Source of the DNA: a bacterium
GTDB lineage: Bacteria; Patescibacteriota; Saccharimonadia; Saccharimonadales; OMJO01
Length of the DNA stretch: 42,509 bases
Reading direction: 5' to 3'
Assembly: GCA_900299395.1 (NCBI GenBank)
Contig: OMJO01000015.1
Coordinates: 1-42,509, forward strand
In this document: positions 27,670 to 36,882 of the stretch, piece by piece
Layout: every line of letters starts with the position of its first letter
Numbering within the stretch: position 1 is the stretch's first letter
Made by a program: the position numbers and the translations under genes
The notes under the pieces: model-generated
Told to the model about the DNA's origin: nothing
The model's database searches: none
The model's input: the letters and a program-made list of their open reading frames with translations, nothing else

Positions 27670-29751
27670 ATGGATAAAAAACCTAATCAACAAAGACGAC
27701 AGGGCAATAAAGCTCCTCGTCAGAACAAGCAAAATAACCAACCAAACAGCAAGCCGAACAACAATGGTTTGCGTTCCAGCCGTGGTGCAGCTATTCGTGC
27801 CCAAAAGCGCACGCAAGAAGATGCTTCACGTATTGCCAGCCAGTATCTTGACGCATCTGCGCAAGACGGTGGTCAACCACGAGCTAATTTCATCGACGAT
27901 AGTCCACGACTAAAGATTATTGGACTTGGTGGTATGGACGGTGGTGGCTCAAAGAATATGATTCTTTTGGAGTACCAAAATGACGCCATTGTTATGGACT
28001 GTGGTAACGACCTAAGTGTTGACTTGCCGGGCATCAACTATGGAATCGCCGACACCACTTACCTCGAGAGCATCAAGCACAAATTACGTGCCTATGTCAT
28101 TACGCATGGACACCTTGACCACATCGGAGGACTTCCACATATCGTACCCAAGCTGCCAGCACCAATTTACGGAAGTAAATTCACCATTGGCCGCGTCGAG
28201 GAAATATTTGAAAACTTTGGTCTGCCGATGCCTGAGGGCTTCCAGTTGCAGACAGTAACAATGAATGAAGACACCCATGAGCGACTCAAGGTTGGCCCAT
28301 TCTTTGTGGAGTTGGTGCGTGTCACGCACTCGATCCCAGGCAGTACCTGTGTCATTATCGACACACCAGCCGGCCGGATAGTGAACACTGGTGACTTCCG
28401 TCTCGACCCAAATCCACTCGATCACGAGCGAACCGATGTCGAACGCCTTATGGAACTGGGTAAAGAAGGTGTGCTTGCGCTACTCAGTGAGAGTACAACC
28501 ACCGATCGCCCTGGTCGAACACCAAGTGAAAGCACGATCGAACAGAGCTACATCGATATTATTGACCAAGCACCTGGGCGCATCTTTATCGGTGTATTCT
28601 CAACCAACATGAACCGCATCCAGATGATAATTAACGCTGCTGTCCACCATGGCCGCAAGATAGCCATCGATGGTCGTAGCATGGTTAGTACGCTGGAAAT
28701 GGCTGTACGTCATGGATTCATGAAAGTACCAAAAGGTACTTTTGTGCCTATTGCTACCACTGCAAACATGAAGGATCACGAACTCGTGGTTGTTTGTACT
28801 GGTTCACAAGGTGAGCCAAGCTCAGCCTTGCAGCGTATGGCAAGTGGTGACCACAAACACATCAAGCTCAAAGATCAGGACACCGTAATCTTGAGTTCAA
28901 CACCAATTCCAGAATCTGGAAACGATCGCCTGATTGGTGACATGGTTGATGGCCTCATGAAGCGTGGCGTCCATGTATTTGAACATCGAAACCATGAAAT
29001 TGACGGAGTTGGTCCGCTACACGTATCGGGTCACGCCAGTCGCGAAGAATATGCTGAGATGATAACTATGCTCAAGCCAAAATTTTTCATCCCAATCTAT
29101 GGTTCGTACCGTTCAAAGGCACGGCACATTGATCTGGCGATAGAACAGGGTATCCCACGCGCCAATACGCTTAATGTTGAGAATGGCGACGTGATTGCCT
29201 TTGAAGCAGATAAGAAAGTAGAAGTAATTGGCAAAGTGCCACAAGGAACTGTTCTGGTAGACCAGACAGGCGCTATCGTCAGTAACATTGTCATCAAAGA
29301 TCGTCTGATGCTTGCTGAGGAAGGCTTGGTTGCTGTTGTGCTGACACTGGACAAAAAGACCGGACAGCTCGTGACCAGCCCCGATATCATTACCCGCGGG
29401 TTCATCTACATTCGTGATAGTGAAGAGCTTATGAACGCTTTCCGCGCTGAGTTGCGACGAGCTGTGGGGCAGCGCTTCAAACGCATTGATCTCGACCGTT
29501 TCAAAGCAGAACTCAAAGATCACATTACTCACTTCTTGTTTGAACATACGGGACGCAGCCCTATCGTCATTCCCGTTGTCAATGTTGTTGGTGGCGGCGG
29601 CGGTCGACCTAGCGATAAGCCCGGACAGCAGAAACAGAGCAGTGGTCAACAGACACCGGAGCTAACTCCTGAGCAGCAAGCAGCCGAACAGCAACGCCGT
29701 TTCCAGGAACTACGCGCTAAATTACTTGGCCAAGACGCACGAGTAGACTAA
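27670..29751 (+). CDS. rnj: Ribonuclease J
   Basis: MBL motif THGHLDHIGG; beta-CASP motifs (FIGVFSTNMNRIQ..; CTGSQGEPSSALQRMA); Q/N-rich N-terminal extension. Confidence 0.95.
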   Translation: MDKKPNQQRRQGNKAPRQNKQNNQPNSKPNNNGLRSSRGAAIRAQKRTQEDASRIASQYLDASAQDGGQPRANFIDDSPRLKIIGLGGMDGGGSKNMILLEYQNDAIVMDCGNDLSVDLPGINYGIADTTYLESIKHKLRAYVITHGHLDHIGGLPHIVPKLPAPIYGSKFTIGRVEEIFENFGLPMPEGFQLQTVTMNEDTHERLKVGPFFVELVRVTHSIPGSTCVIIDTPAGRIVNTGDFRLDPNPLDHERTDVERLMELGKEGVLALLSESTTTDRPGRTPSESTIEQSYIDIIDQAPGRIFIGVFSTNMNRIQMIINAAVHHGRKIAIDGRSMVSTLEMAVRHGFMKVPKGTFVPIATTANMKDHELVVVCTGSQGEPSSALQRMASGDHKHIKLKDQDTVILSSTPIPESGNDRLIGDMVDGLMKRGVHVFEHRNHEIDGVGPLHVSGHASREEYAEMITMLKPKFFIPIYGSYRSKARHIDLAIEQGIPRANTLNVENGDVIAFEADKKVEVIGKVPQGTVLVDQTGAIVSNIVIKDRLMLAEEGLVAVVLTLDKKTGQLVTSPDIITRGFIYIRDSEELMNAFRAELRRAVGQRFKRIDLDRFKAELKDHITHFLFEHTGRSPIVIPVVNVVGGGGGRPSDKPGQQKQSSGQQTPELTPEQQAAEQQRRFQELRAKLLGQDARVD

Positions 29752-29764
29752 CCACGCCCTAAAC

Positions 29765-29793
29765 TTGAAAAAATAGGAATATTGTAGTATACT
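29765..29793 (+). promoter_or_regulatory. Promoter TTGAAA-N17-TATACT
   Basis: Consensus spacing; ATG 29803 is 9 nt downstream. Confidence 0.65.
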
Positions 29794-29802
29794 ATTGTAT
29801 AG

Positions 29803-30579
29803 ATGCGTCTCTGGCATCACGCTATGAGTGAAAAGATAAAAATCACCAACAATCTAGACTGGGATGTTACTCGGACCCACGAAGCCGTAAGTGCATTCCC
29901 AGAAGCCGCGCTTGAGCAGTTGGCTGTTGTGGGCCTTGACCGCATAGTAAAAGATGCGGATCTACGGGCTATTGCCACTCATGCCAAGTCACGCATGGGC
30001 GAAGTTGGCTCAATGGGGGAGATGTTTACATTACGAGATACCGATGACATCGTCATGAAAGTGCACAAGCACCCATTTTCATATGTGGGTGTCAATGCGG
30101 CTCTACATGAGGGGTTAGCTGCACATCGACAGTTCAGTACACCTAATTATCTCGGCACCATAATGTCGCGCAACGGAACACAAGCGACGCTCATGACTCG
30201 CGAGCCAGGCATCGAGTTGTCGCGAGTAGATAATAAAGACCGCAGCAAGTACGAACGTGGTGTACACGCTCTATTACAATCAACCGCCAGCAAGGCGCTG
30301 GCGAGTGTGGGCGTTGACCCGAACTTGGCACATTGGGACTGGAATCATAACAATCTTTTGGTGCCAGCCGCCACCCGTGACTGGCGCGATGTACACAATG
30401 TTCCAATTACCATATTGGATCAACAGGCAACACAGATCGGTACTATTGATGACTGGGAAAAGCAGGCTCGGCCAGACTTTAGCGGGGTAGCACGTGACCC
30501 TCGTGATTTGGCCACAGAGCAAGCTGCTGACGACGCCTGGGCTCGGCTCAATCAGTCTCAGCAGCTGGTCAAAAACTAG
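29803..30579 (+). CDS. Hypothetical protein with kinase-like (PKL fold) motif HWDWNHNNLLV
   Basis: IVMKVHK, LMTREPGIEL and HWDWNHNNLLV followed by ITILDQQ resemble Lys / hinge / HxDxxxxN / D motifs of the protein-kinase-like fold; divergent. Confidence 0.5.
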   Translation: MRLWHHAMSEKIKITNNLDWDVTRTHEAVSAFPEAALEQLAVVGLDRIVKDADLRAIATHAKSRMGEVGSMGEMFTLRDTDDIVMKVHKHPFSYVGVNAALHEGLAAHRQFSTPNYLGTIMSRNGTQATLMTREPGIELSRVDNKDRSKYERGVHALLQSTASKALASVGVDPNLAHWDWNHNNLLVPAATRDWRDVHNVPITILDQQATQIGTIDDWEKQARPDFSGVARDPRDLATEQAADDAWARLNQSQQLVKN

Positions 30580-30583
30580 CGTC

Positions 30584-30612
30584 TTGACAAACGTTGTATT
30601 TTTTGCTATAAT
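30584..30612 (+). promoter_or_regulatory. Perfect consensus sigma70 promoter TTGACA-N17-TATAAT
   Basis: Direct reading; ATG 30620 lies 7 nt after the -10. Confidence 0.85.
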
Positions 30613-30619
30613 GTAATGT

Positions 30620-30913
30620 ATGAATGAGCTACAACCACCGACAGGAGAAGGCCCAACGCGTTTAGGCGAAATACTAGAAGATGTGGACGCAATTGTAGGC
30701 CAAGAGCCAGATGAGACACGGCGGGCCGACACTGAAGTGGCTCGCCTTGGGGCTGAGGTGTCTGAACTGCACGATGCCCGGCGGGGCATGATCGAAGCTA
30801 ATGAAGCTGGTCACGCCGAACACGACGTAGAGGGCATTACTGAAGCAACACTGGAGGCGCGCGCAGAACTAGATGAGGCCGTAAAACGACATCCTGCCAA
30901 CGGCCCCAAGTGA
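30620..30913 (+). CDS. Small acidic, probably coiled-coil hypothetical protein
   Basis: 97-aa ORF rich in E/A/R behind a consensus promoter. Confidence 0.65.
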   Translation: MNELQPPTGEGPTRLGEILEDVDAIVGQEPDETRRADTEVARLGAEVSELHDARRGMIEANEAGHAEHDVEGITEATLEARAELDEAVKRHPANGPK

Positions 30914-30930
30914 TATAATAGGTAACACCT

Positions 30931-33147
30931 ATGGCAAAGAAGAAAAAACAAACACGATCCCGCAAAAAGACCGAAGAGGTCACTGAGCGTTCGGCTTTTT
31001 GGCCGCTGGCTGGTGCAGTTCTGATGATGGTCTTGGCGGTATTTTTACTACTTGGTGGGTTCGGTACCGGTGGCGCACTGCCAAAAAGTCTATTCCATGG
31101 TGCCTATTGGACGCTCGGGTGGGCGGCATATCTGACGCCAGTCGCGCTGATTTTTTTTGGTATTCACAAGTTTACCAGTGAAGACCGCAATATACCGCTG
31201 GATAAATTTATAAGCATGCTTGCTTTGCTGGTAATGAGCAGCAGTTGGCTGCATGTTGCGTTTGTAACGGGCAATAATGGGAGCTTTGCTGGAGGCCATG
31301 GTGGTGAACTAGGCAAGCTTATAGGTAATCTTGTGCTGGGCGCCCTAGATAAAATCCCAGCTGCGCTGCTGTTCTTTGTTTTGATGCTGCTTGTATTTTT
31401 CCTGACATTTGGCATTTCACCCAAAGTTATCTTGCGGCTGTTCTCACTCTTTAGTCGCCAGACAGACGAGGATACCGATCTCGCCGATCTTAAAGCCAAG
31501 GCTGTTGATAATGGTTTCAAATTGAATGAAGGTGTACCGGTAGAGCGGCATTCCGATCGAGACAAAGCGCGTCTCAGTACGTTCCGCAACTCTGCGCAAA
31601 AGATTACGCCAACCGAGAACCATGAAGCACTTACCATTGCCAGTGACCCAGACTGGAAGTTGCCGTCAATTGATTTGCTCAATCAAAAACAGGACAAAGC
31701 TGATGCGGGCAATGTGGAAGCTAACGCCGAAACTATTAAAGAAACGTTCAACCACTTTAATATCGCTGTCGAGATGGAGGGCGCCAACATTGGTCCTCGT
31801 GTGACGCAGTATACCCTCAAACCTCCAGCCGGCGTTAAGCTGGCTAAAATCGCAGCGCTTGAAAACAATCTGGCCTTAGACTTGGCAGCCCAGGCCATTC
31901 GTATCGAGGCACCGATTCCAGGTAAGAAAGCAGTAGGTATCGAGGTGCCGAATGTCCGCGGTGCGACTGTCCGCGTCAGTTCGATTATGCAATCTCGCGA
32001 ATGGCAAGAGGCCAAGAGTCCGCTGACGTTCTCGATAGGTAAAGATATCGCTGGTAAGCCCATCGTGGCAGATCTGGCAGAGATGCCACACTTGTTGGTG
32101 GCCGGCCAGACAAAATCTGGTAAGAGTGTCATGATCAACACTATTCTGACGAGTTTGCTCTATCGCAATGCGCCTTCAGACCTCAAACTCATCTTGGTTG
32201 ATCCTAAGCTCGTTGAGCTGAAGCCGTATGATGATATCCCGCACTTGCTGACACCAGTTATCACCGATCCGGAAAAAACCATCAGTGCACTGAAGTGGAC
32301 CGTGGCCGAGATGGAACGACGTTACCGTGCGCTGAGTGAAGTGCATCGTCGTAACATCGAGGAATACAATGCCCTGAAGAAAGAAGAGGGGATGCCGTAT
32401 ATCGTGATTGTTATTGATGAATTGGCAGACCTGATGATGATGGCCGCCCGTGATATAGAGGCACTAATTGTTCGCATTGCGCAGAAAGCTCGAGCCGTGG
32501 GTATTCACCTCATTCTGGCCACCCAAAGCCCTCGTGTTACCGTTATAACTGGGCTTATTAAGGCCAACGTGCCCGCACGCATTGCCTTTACGGTGTCACA
32601 AGAGGTGGAATCGCGCATTATTCTAGACCAGAGTGGTGCTGAAAAATTGTTGGGGCAAGGTGATATGCTGTTGCTGACATCCGACATGCCAAAGCCAAAA
32701 CGCGTCCAAGGTGCCCTAATTACCAGTGAAGAAACACTGAAGGTGAACGATTTCTTGCGTATGCAACGTCCACCACAATATGACGATGAAGTTATCAGTC
32801 AGCCGGTACAACTGAATGGCCGCGGTGGTGTTGTTGCCGAGATCGAGAGTACTGATGAGCCGATATTTAAGGATGCAGTTGGTGTGGTTATACAGGCCGG
32901 CAAAGCCAGCACAAGCCTGTTGCAGCGTCGTTTGCGCATTGGCTACGGCAAAGCTGCTCGTTTAATCGAAAGCATGGAAGAGCAGGGCATCGTGGGGCCG
33001 GCAGATGGTTCACGCCCGCGAGAAGTACTAGTTAGCTCAGCCGATGAAGTATTCAATCGCGATACTGCCAGCCCTGCCGAATCTGAAGATGTCTATGACG
33101 ACATGCCGGACGATGGTGACGGCAAAGACGAGTACCTCACTAAGTAG
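30931..33147 (+). CDS. ftsK: DNA translocase FtsK/SpoIIIE
   Basis: N-terminal TM segments; LLVAGQTKSGKSVMINTILTSLL; LADLMMMAARDIEALIVRIAQKARAVGIHLILATQSP; gamma domain LLQRRLRIGYGKAARLIESMEEQGIVGPADGSRPREVL. Confidence 0.97.
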   Translation: MAKKKKQTRSRKKTEEVTERSAFWPLAGAVLMMVLAVFLLLGGFGTGGALPKSLFHGAYWTLGWAAYLTPVALIFFGIHKFTSEDRNIPLDKFISMLALLVMSSSWLHVAFVTGNNGSFAGGHGGELGKLIGNLVLGALDKIPAALLFFVLMLLVFFLTFGISPKVILRLFSLFSRQTDEDTDLADLKAKAVDNGFKLNEGVPVERHSDRDKARLSTFRNSAQKITPTENHEALTIASDPDWKLPSIDLLNQKQDKADAGNVEANAETIKETFNHFNIAVEMEGANIGPRVTQYTLKPPAGVKLAKIAALENNLALDLAAQAIRIEAPIPGKKAVGIEVPNVRGATVRVSSIMQSREWQEAKSPLTFSIGKDIAGKPIVADLAEMPHLLVAGQTKSGKSVMINTILTSLLYRNAPSDLKLILVDPKLVELKPYDDIPHLLTPVITDPEKTISALKWTVAEMERRYRALSEVHRRNIEEYNALKKEEGMPYIVIVIDELADLMMMAARDIEALIVRIAQKARAVGIHLILATQSPRVTVITGLIKANVPARIAFTVSQEVESRIILDQSGAEKLLGQGDMLLLTSDMPKPKRVQGALITSEETLKVNDFLRMQRPPQYDDEVISQPVQLNGRGGVVAEIESTDEPIFKDAVGVVIQAGKASTSLLQRRLRIGYGKAARLIESMEEQGIVGPADGSRPREVLVSSADEVFNRDTASPAESEDVYDDMPDDGDGKDEYLTK

Positions 33148-33176
33148 TTGACTAACAGGGGTAGATAGCGTATACT
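33148..33176 (+). promoter_or_regulatory. Promoter of the rpsF operon TTGACT-N17-TATACT
   Basis: Direct reading. Confidence 0.75.
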
Positions 33177-33241
33177 TACCCCATTATTAACCTTAGCTCA
33201 TGGCCAGTAGGGCGCGTGGGCGTTAACCAAAGGAGGTTCTT

Positions 33242-33631
33242 TTGAACAACCAATACGAGATTGCTGTCTTGTATCACCCAGATCTAGAAGTAGATCTGAC
33301 CAAGGCAGAAGATCGAGTGACAAAGATCGTCACTGGTGCTGGCGGCAAAATCACCGCTATCGACAATTGGGGTAAGCGCAAACTCATGTACCCAATCAAG
33401 GGTCAGGAGCACGCTGTGTATGTTTTCTACACGGTAGAATTGCCGTCAGAAGGTGTCAAGAAGGTAGAAGCTACCCTCAACATCACCGACGAAGTAATAC
33501 GCTACCTTATCACTCGTCCAGACCTCAAGGCTCAGGCTAAGGCCGAGGCTTTGAAGGCAGAGAAGGCCAAGAAGGCTGCCGAGCGTGGTGATAACGCTCA
33601 AGACGACGAAGACGACGATTCAGAAGAGTAG
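33242..33631 (+). CDS. rpsF: 30S ribosomal protein S6 (bS6), TTG start
   Basis: NNQYEIAVLYHPDLEVDL..TAIDNWGKRKLMYPIKGQEHAVYVFY; AAGGAGG SD before TTG. Confidence 0.95.
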   Translation: MNNQYEIAVLYHPDLEVDLTKAEDRVTKIVTGAGGKITAIDNWGKRKLMYPIKGQEHAVYVFYTVELPSEGVKKVEATLNITDEVIRYLITRPDLKAQAKAEALKAEKAKKAAERGDNAQDDEDDDSEE

Positions 33632-33711
33632 ACTTGACGATAAGGCGCATCGGGCGCTACCGTAATAGTACATTAACTAACAAGACATAGATCTTATAAG
33701 GAGGGCTAGCA

Positions 33712-34176
33712 ATGGCTAGATCATTTAACCAAGTAACATTAATGGGTAATCTTACCCGTGATCCAGAGCTTCGGCAGACGCCGAATGGGCAAAACGTCTG
33801 CAGCTTTAGCTTGGCACTAAACCGCAGCTTCAAAAGCAGCAGTGGCGAATGGCAAGAAGCTACCGACTACATCGACGTAGTAGCGTGGGGACCGCTAGGA
33901 GAGCGCGTAGCGCAGTATCTTACCAAGGGCCGCCCGGCACTGGTAAACGGCCGTTTACAATCCAGAAGTTGGGAACAGGATGGCCAAAAGCGCAGCAAAG
34001 TGGAAGTAATTGCCCAAGATGTCACCTTCCTTGGTGGCGCCGGTGGTAGCGGCGGTGGCTATAGCGACGAGAGCAGCAGCCCAGCCCCTAAGCCTAAAAA
34101 GGCAGCAAAGAAAGACGATGTTGTTATCGAAGATCTCGGCGATGAACCAATAAATCTCGACGACATACCATTTTAA
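33712..34176 (+). CDS. ssb: Single-stranded DNA-binding protein
   Basis: SFNQVTLMGNLTRDPELRQTPNGQNVCSFSLALNR..; acidic C-terminal tip DDIPF. Confidence 0.97.
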   Translation: MARSFNQVTLMGNLTRDPELRQTPNGQNVCSFSLALNRSFKSSSGEWQEATDYIDVVAWGPLGERVAQYLTKGRPALVNGRLQSRSWEQDGQKRSKVEVIAQDVTFLGGAGGSGGGYSDESSSPAPKPKKAAKKDDVVIEDLGDEPINLDDIPF

Positions 34177-34186
34177 GGAGTAAATT

Positions 34187-34390
34187 ATGGCAAAGATATT
34201 TAAACACCGCACTGACGTTGCATACTTTGACTACAAGGATTTTAAGACCTTGCAGCGCTATGTAAATCAGTACGGCCAAATCGAAACACGCAAGAAAACC
34301 GGACTCAAAGAGCACGAACAACGCCGTTTGGCGATTGCTATTAAGCGTGCCCGTCACCTTGCACTGTTACCATTCGTAGCAAATAACTAA
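34187..34390 (+). CDS. rpsR: 30S ribosomal protein S18 (bS18)
   Basis: [54 protein letters not shown]. Confidence 0.96.
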   Translation: MAKIFKHRTDVAYFDYKDFKTLQRYVNQYGQIETRKKTGLKEHEQRRLAIAIKRARHLALLPFVANN

Positions 34391-34398
34391 GGCTTACC

Positions 34399-34962
34399 AT
34401 GGCATTTGGCGTAACAGACCTAAAGAAGGGCCAGATTTTTCAACTCGACGGTGTACCGTACCGAGTAGTGAACTATGCTCAAAAAGTAATGGGCCGTGGC
34501 GGTTCCATCGTAAATGTAAAAATCAAGAGCCTCATTGATGGGCGCGTACTTGATAAGACCTTCAAAGGTAATGAGTCGATCGAGCCAGCCGATGTGACCA
34601 ATCGCAATGTTCAATACCTCTACAAAGATAGTGCTGCGTATTTTTTCATGGACGATGATAGCTATGAGCAGTTTGAAGTGCCGCTTGATGATGCTGAAGA
34701 GATCGAAGGCTACATCAAAGAGGGTGATGCTGTGCAAGCGCAGCTATTTGACGGGCGTGTGATTAACATTGTTCTACCAAAGAACGTGCCACTCAAGGTG
34801 ACCTATACCGAGAACGCCGTAAAGGGCGATACCAGCTCGGCAATTACCAAAGACGCCACACTCGAAACAGGATTGGTGATCAAAGTTCCAGCATTCATCA
34901 AGACGGGTGATCTAATAAGTGTCGATACGACTACTGGCGCTTATCGCGAGCGCGTAAAATAA
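34399..34962 (+). CDS. efp: Elongation factor P (Arg at tip position)
   Basis: MAFGVTDLKKGQIFQLDGVPYRVVNYAQKVMGRGGSIVNVKIKSL..; C-terminal GLVIKVPAFIKTGDLISVDTTTGAYRERVK. Confidence 0.95.
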   Translation: MAFGVTDLKKGQIFQLDGVPYRVVNYAQKVMGRGGSIVNVKIKSLIDGRVLDKTFKGNESIEPADVTNRNVQYLYKDSAAYFFMDDDSYEQFEVPLDDAEEIEGYIKEGDAVQAQLFDGRVINIVLPKNVPLKVTYTENAVKGDTSSAITKDATLETGLVIKVPAFIKTGDLISVDTTTGAYRERVK

Positions 34963-34967
34963 AAGAT

Positions 34968-35432
34968 ATGAACGAGTATATGCTCGCAGTTTTACTGGAG
35001 CAGAAAGAGCAAGGTGAATCATTTGGCCGTTGGCCACTGCACATTACACTTGTGCCGTGGTTTGATATACCAGGCAATCTCAGCGAGGCCGTAGGGGCGC
35101 TTATGGGTACCTTGCAGTCATCGCATGCGTTTTCTGTTACAACTGGATCGAAGACCTCCTTACACGGGCGAAAAGTGGCGCTTATCCGTGATTCAGCTGC
35201 ACTTCGGGCGCTTCATGTGAAGTTACTGGACTTTGTGGGAGAGTATGGGCGTAGCGCTGAACCATTACGTTACGTAGGCCAAGAATATACGCCACATATA
35301 ACAGAGAAGGTGAATGCTACGGTCCAGCCGGGTTTTGCCGTAGCTGTTAAGAAGATCTATCTCATAGAAGCGCCCAAGACCAACCCCAGTACGCGAATCA
35401 AGAGAGTCGCGTGTGTAGGAGAGTTGGCATGA
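34968..35432 (+). CDS. 2'-5' RNA ligase-like (2H phosphoesterase) protein
   Basis: HITLVPWF and HITEKV two-histidine motifs. Confidence 0.7.
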   Translation: MNEYMLAVLLEQKEQGESFGRWPLHITLVPWFDIPGNLSEAVGALMGTLQSSHAFSVTTGSKTSLHGRKVALIRDSAALRALHVKLLDFVGEYGRSAEPLRYVGQEYTPHITEKVNATVQPGFAVAVKKIYLIEAPKTNPSTRIKRVACVGELA

Positions 35433-36145
35433 GGCAGCGGCTCGATAAAACGCTGGTGAGTCTAGGGATGGCATCAACACGCAGCCAGGCAGAGAACTTT
35501 ATAAAACTAGGCACTGTTACTGTAAATGGTGAAGTATGTCGTAAACCGGGTGCAATGGTCACCGACAATGATGCTCTCAAAGTTACCGCAGAAGAACAGT
35601 ATGTTTCCCGCGCGGGGCTGAAACTAATGTCGGTTGCCGGAAAACTCAAGCTCAACTTTAAGGGCAAAATAATGCTTGATGTTGGCAGTAGCACAGGGGG
35701 CTTCACTGATTATGCCCTGCAGCATGGTGCTAAAAGGGTAGTGGCAGTAGATGTAGGGACCAATCAGCTGCATCCGACGTTACGTGGTCACGAGCGCATC
35801 GACCTTCGTGAACAGACAGACATCCGTGATGTGGAGCTGAATGCAATACCAGACATTGTGACTATTGATGTGTCATTTGTGAGTCTCCGGGATATACTCC
35901 CGAGTGTAGCGAAGTTAAGTGACGCAAACACGCAGATTGTCGCCATGGTTAAACCCCAGTTTGAGGCAGGCCAGAGTAGCATTAAACACAAAGGCGTTAT
36001 CAAGAACGATGCCATGCGACGACAGGTGTTAAAAGACTTCGAAACGTGGGTACAAAAATTGTTCATAATCGTTGCAAAGGCCGATTCTGAGGTAGCTGGC
36101 GCGAAAGGCAACGTAGAGCGTTTTTATCTACTCAAGAAACTTTAG
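35429..36145 (+). CDS. tlyA: TlyA-like rRNA methyltransferase (S4 + FtsJ domains)
   Basis: RLDKTLVSLGMASTRSQAENFIKLGTVTVNG; YVSRAGLKL; LDVGSSTGGFTDYALQHGAKRVVAVDVG. Confidence 0.93.
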   Translation: MRQRLDKTLVSLGMASTRSQAENFIKLGTVTVNGEVCRKPGAMVTDNDALKVTAEEQYVSRAGLKLMSVAGKLKLNFKGKIMLDVGSSTGGFTDYALQHGAKRVVAVDVGTNQLHPTLRGHERIDLREQTDIRDVELNAIPDIVTIDVSFVSLRDILPSVAKLSDANTQIVAMVKPQFEAGQSSIKHKGVIKNDAMRRQVLKDFETWVQKLFIIVAKADSEVAGAKGNVERFYLLKKL

Positions 36146-36189
36146 GTTAGTTCTCGCAACAGAGTAAACGCTTATGCTACACTGCCAGT

Positions 36190-36882
36190 ATGTATTATTA
36201 CAGCCGTGCAGAGGCGGGGCGAAAGCTTGCAGCAAAGTTGTTAGGGTATCAGACAAAAAACTGCGCCATCATTGCGCTTAGTCCTGGCGCAGTATTAGTT
36301 GGTGCACAGATTGCTATCAAGTTGCACTCTAACCTCATGATGCTGACGACAGAGAATATTGAAATTCCTGGCGAAAACTCACCATACGGGGCGATAAATG
36401 AAGCCAATATTTTAACGTATAACAATTCTTTCTCTACCGGTGAGATAGAAGAATTTAACATGGAGTACTTTAACCTCATTGAGCAGCAACGTTTACAGAA
36501 AGTACAGAAGCTACATAGGCTTATAGATGCTAATGGGCAGGTACGCCGCGAGCTGCTGAAAAATCATGTCGTCATTGTCGTTGCCGATGGGCTATCGAGT
36601 GGTCTTTCGCTTGATGTAGCAGGCGATTACCTCAAGCCAATCCGTGTGCAAAAGCTTATTGCGGTATGTCCGGTTGCCAGCCCGCAGGCCGTTGATCGTA
36701 TGCGCCTATTCTCAGATGAGGTGCATTGTTTGTCGGTTACCGAAAACTTCGTGGAAACGAACCATTATTACGAGGACAATACCATTCCAAGCAAGGAAGG
36801 GCTTTATAAGATAATCCGTAATATTTCTCTTAGTTGGGACAGGCCAGACTCGGCTAACGTGCGTACGGCAGCTATACGTTAA
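36190..36882 (+). CDS. Phosphoribosyltransferase-like protein with degenerate PRPP loop
   Basis: NHVVIVVADGLSSGLSLDVA at the PRPP-loop position; N-terminal AGRKLAAKLLGY. Confidence 0.65.
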   Translation: MYYYSRAEAGRKLAAKLLGYQTKNCAIIALSPGAVLVGAQIAIKLHSNLMMLTTENIEIPGENSPYGAINEANILTYNNSFSTGEIEEFNMEYFNLIEQQRLQKVQKLHRLIDANGQVRRELLKNHVVIVVADGLSSGLSLDVAGDYLKPIRVQKLIAVCPVASPQAVDRMRLFSDEVHCLSVTENFVETNHYYEDNTIPSKEGLYKIIRNISLSWDRPDSANVRTAAIR

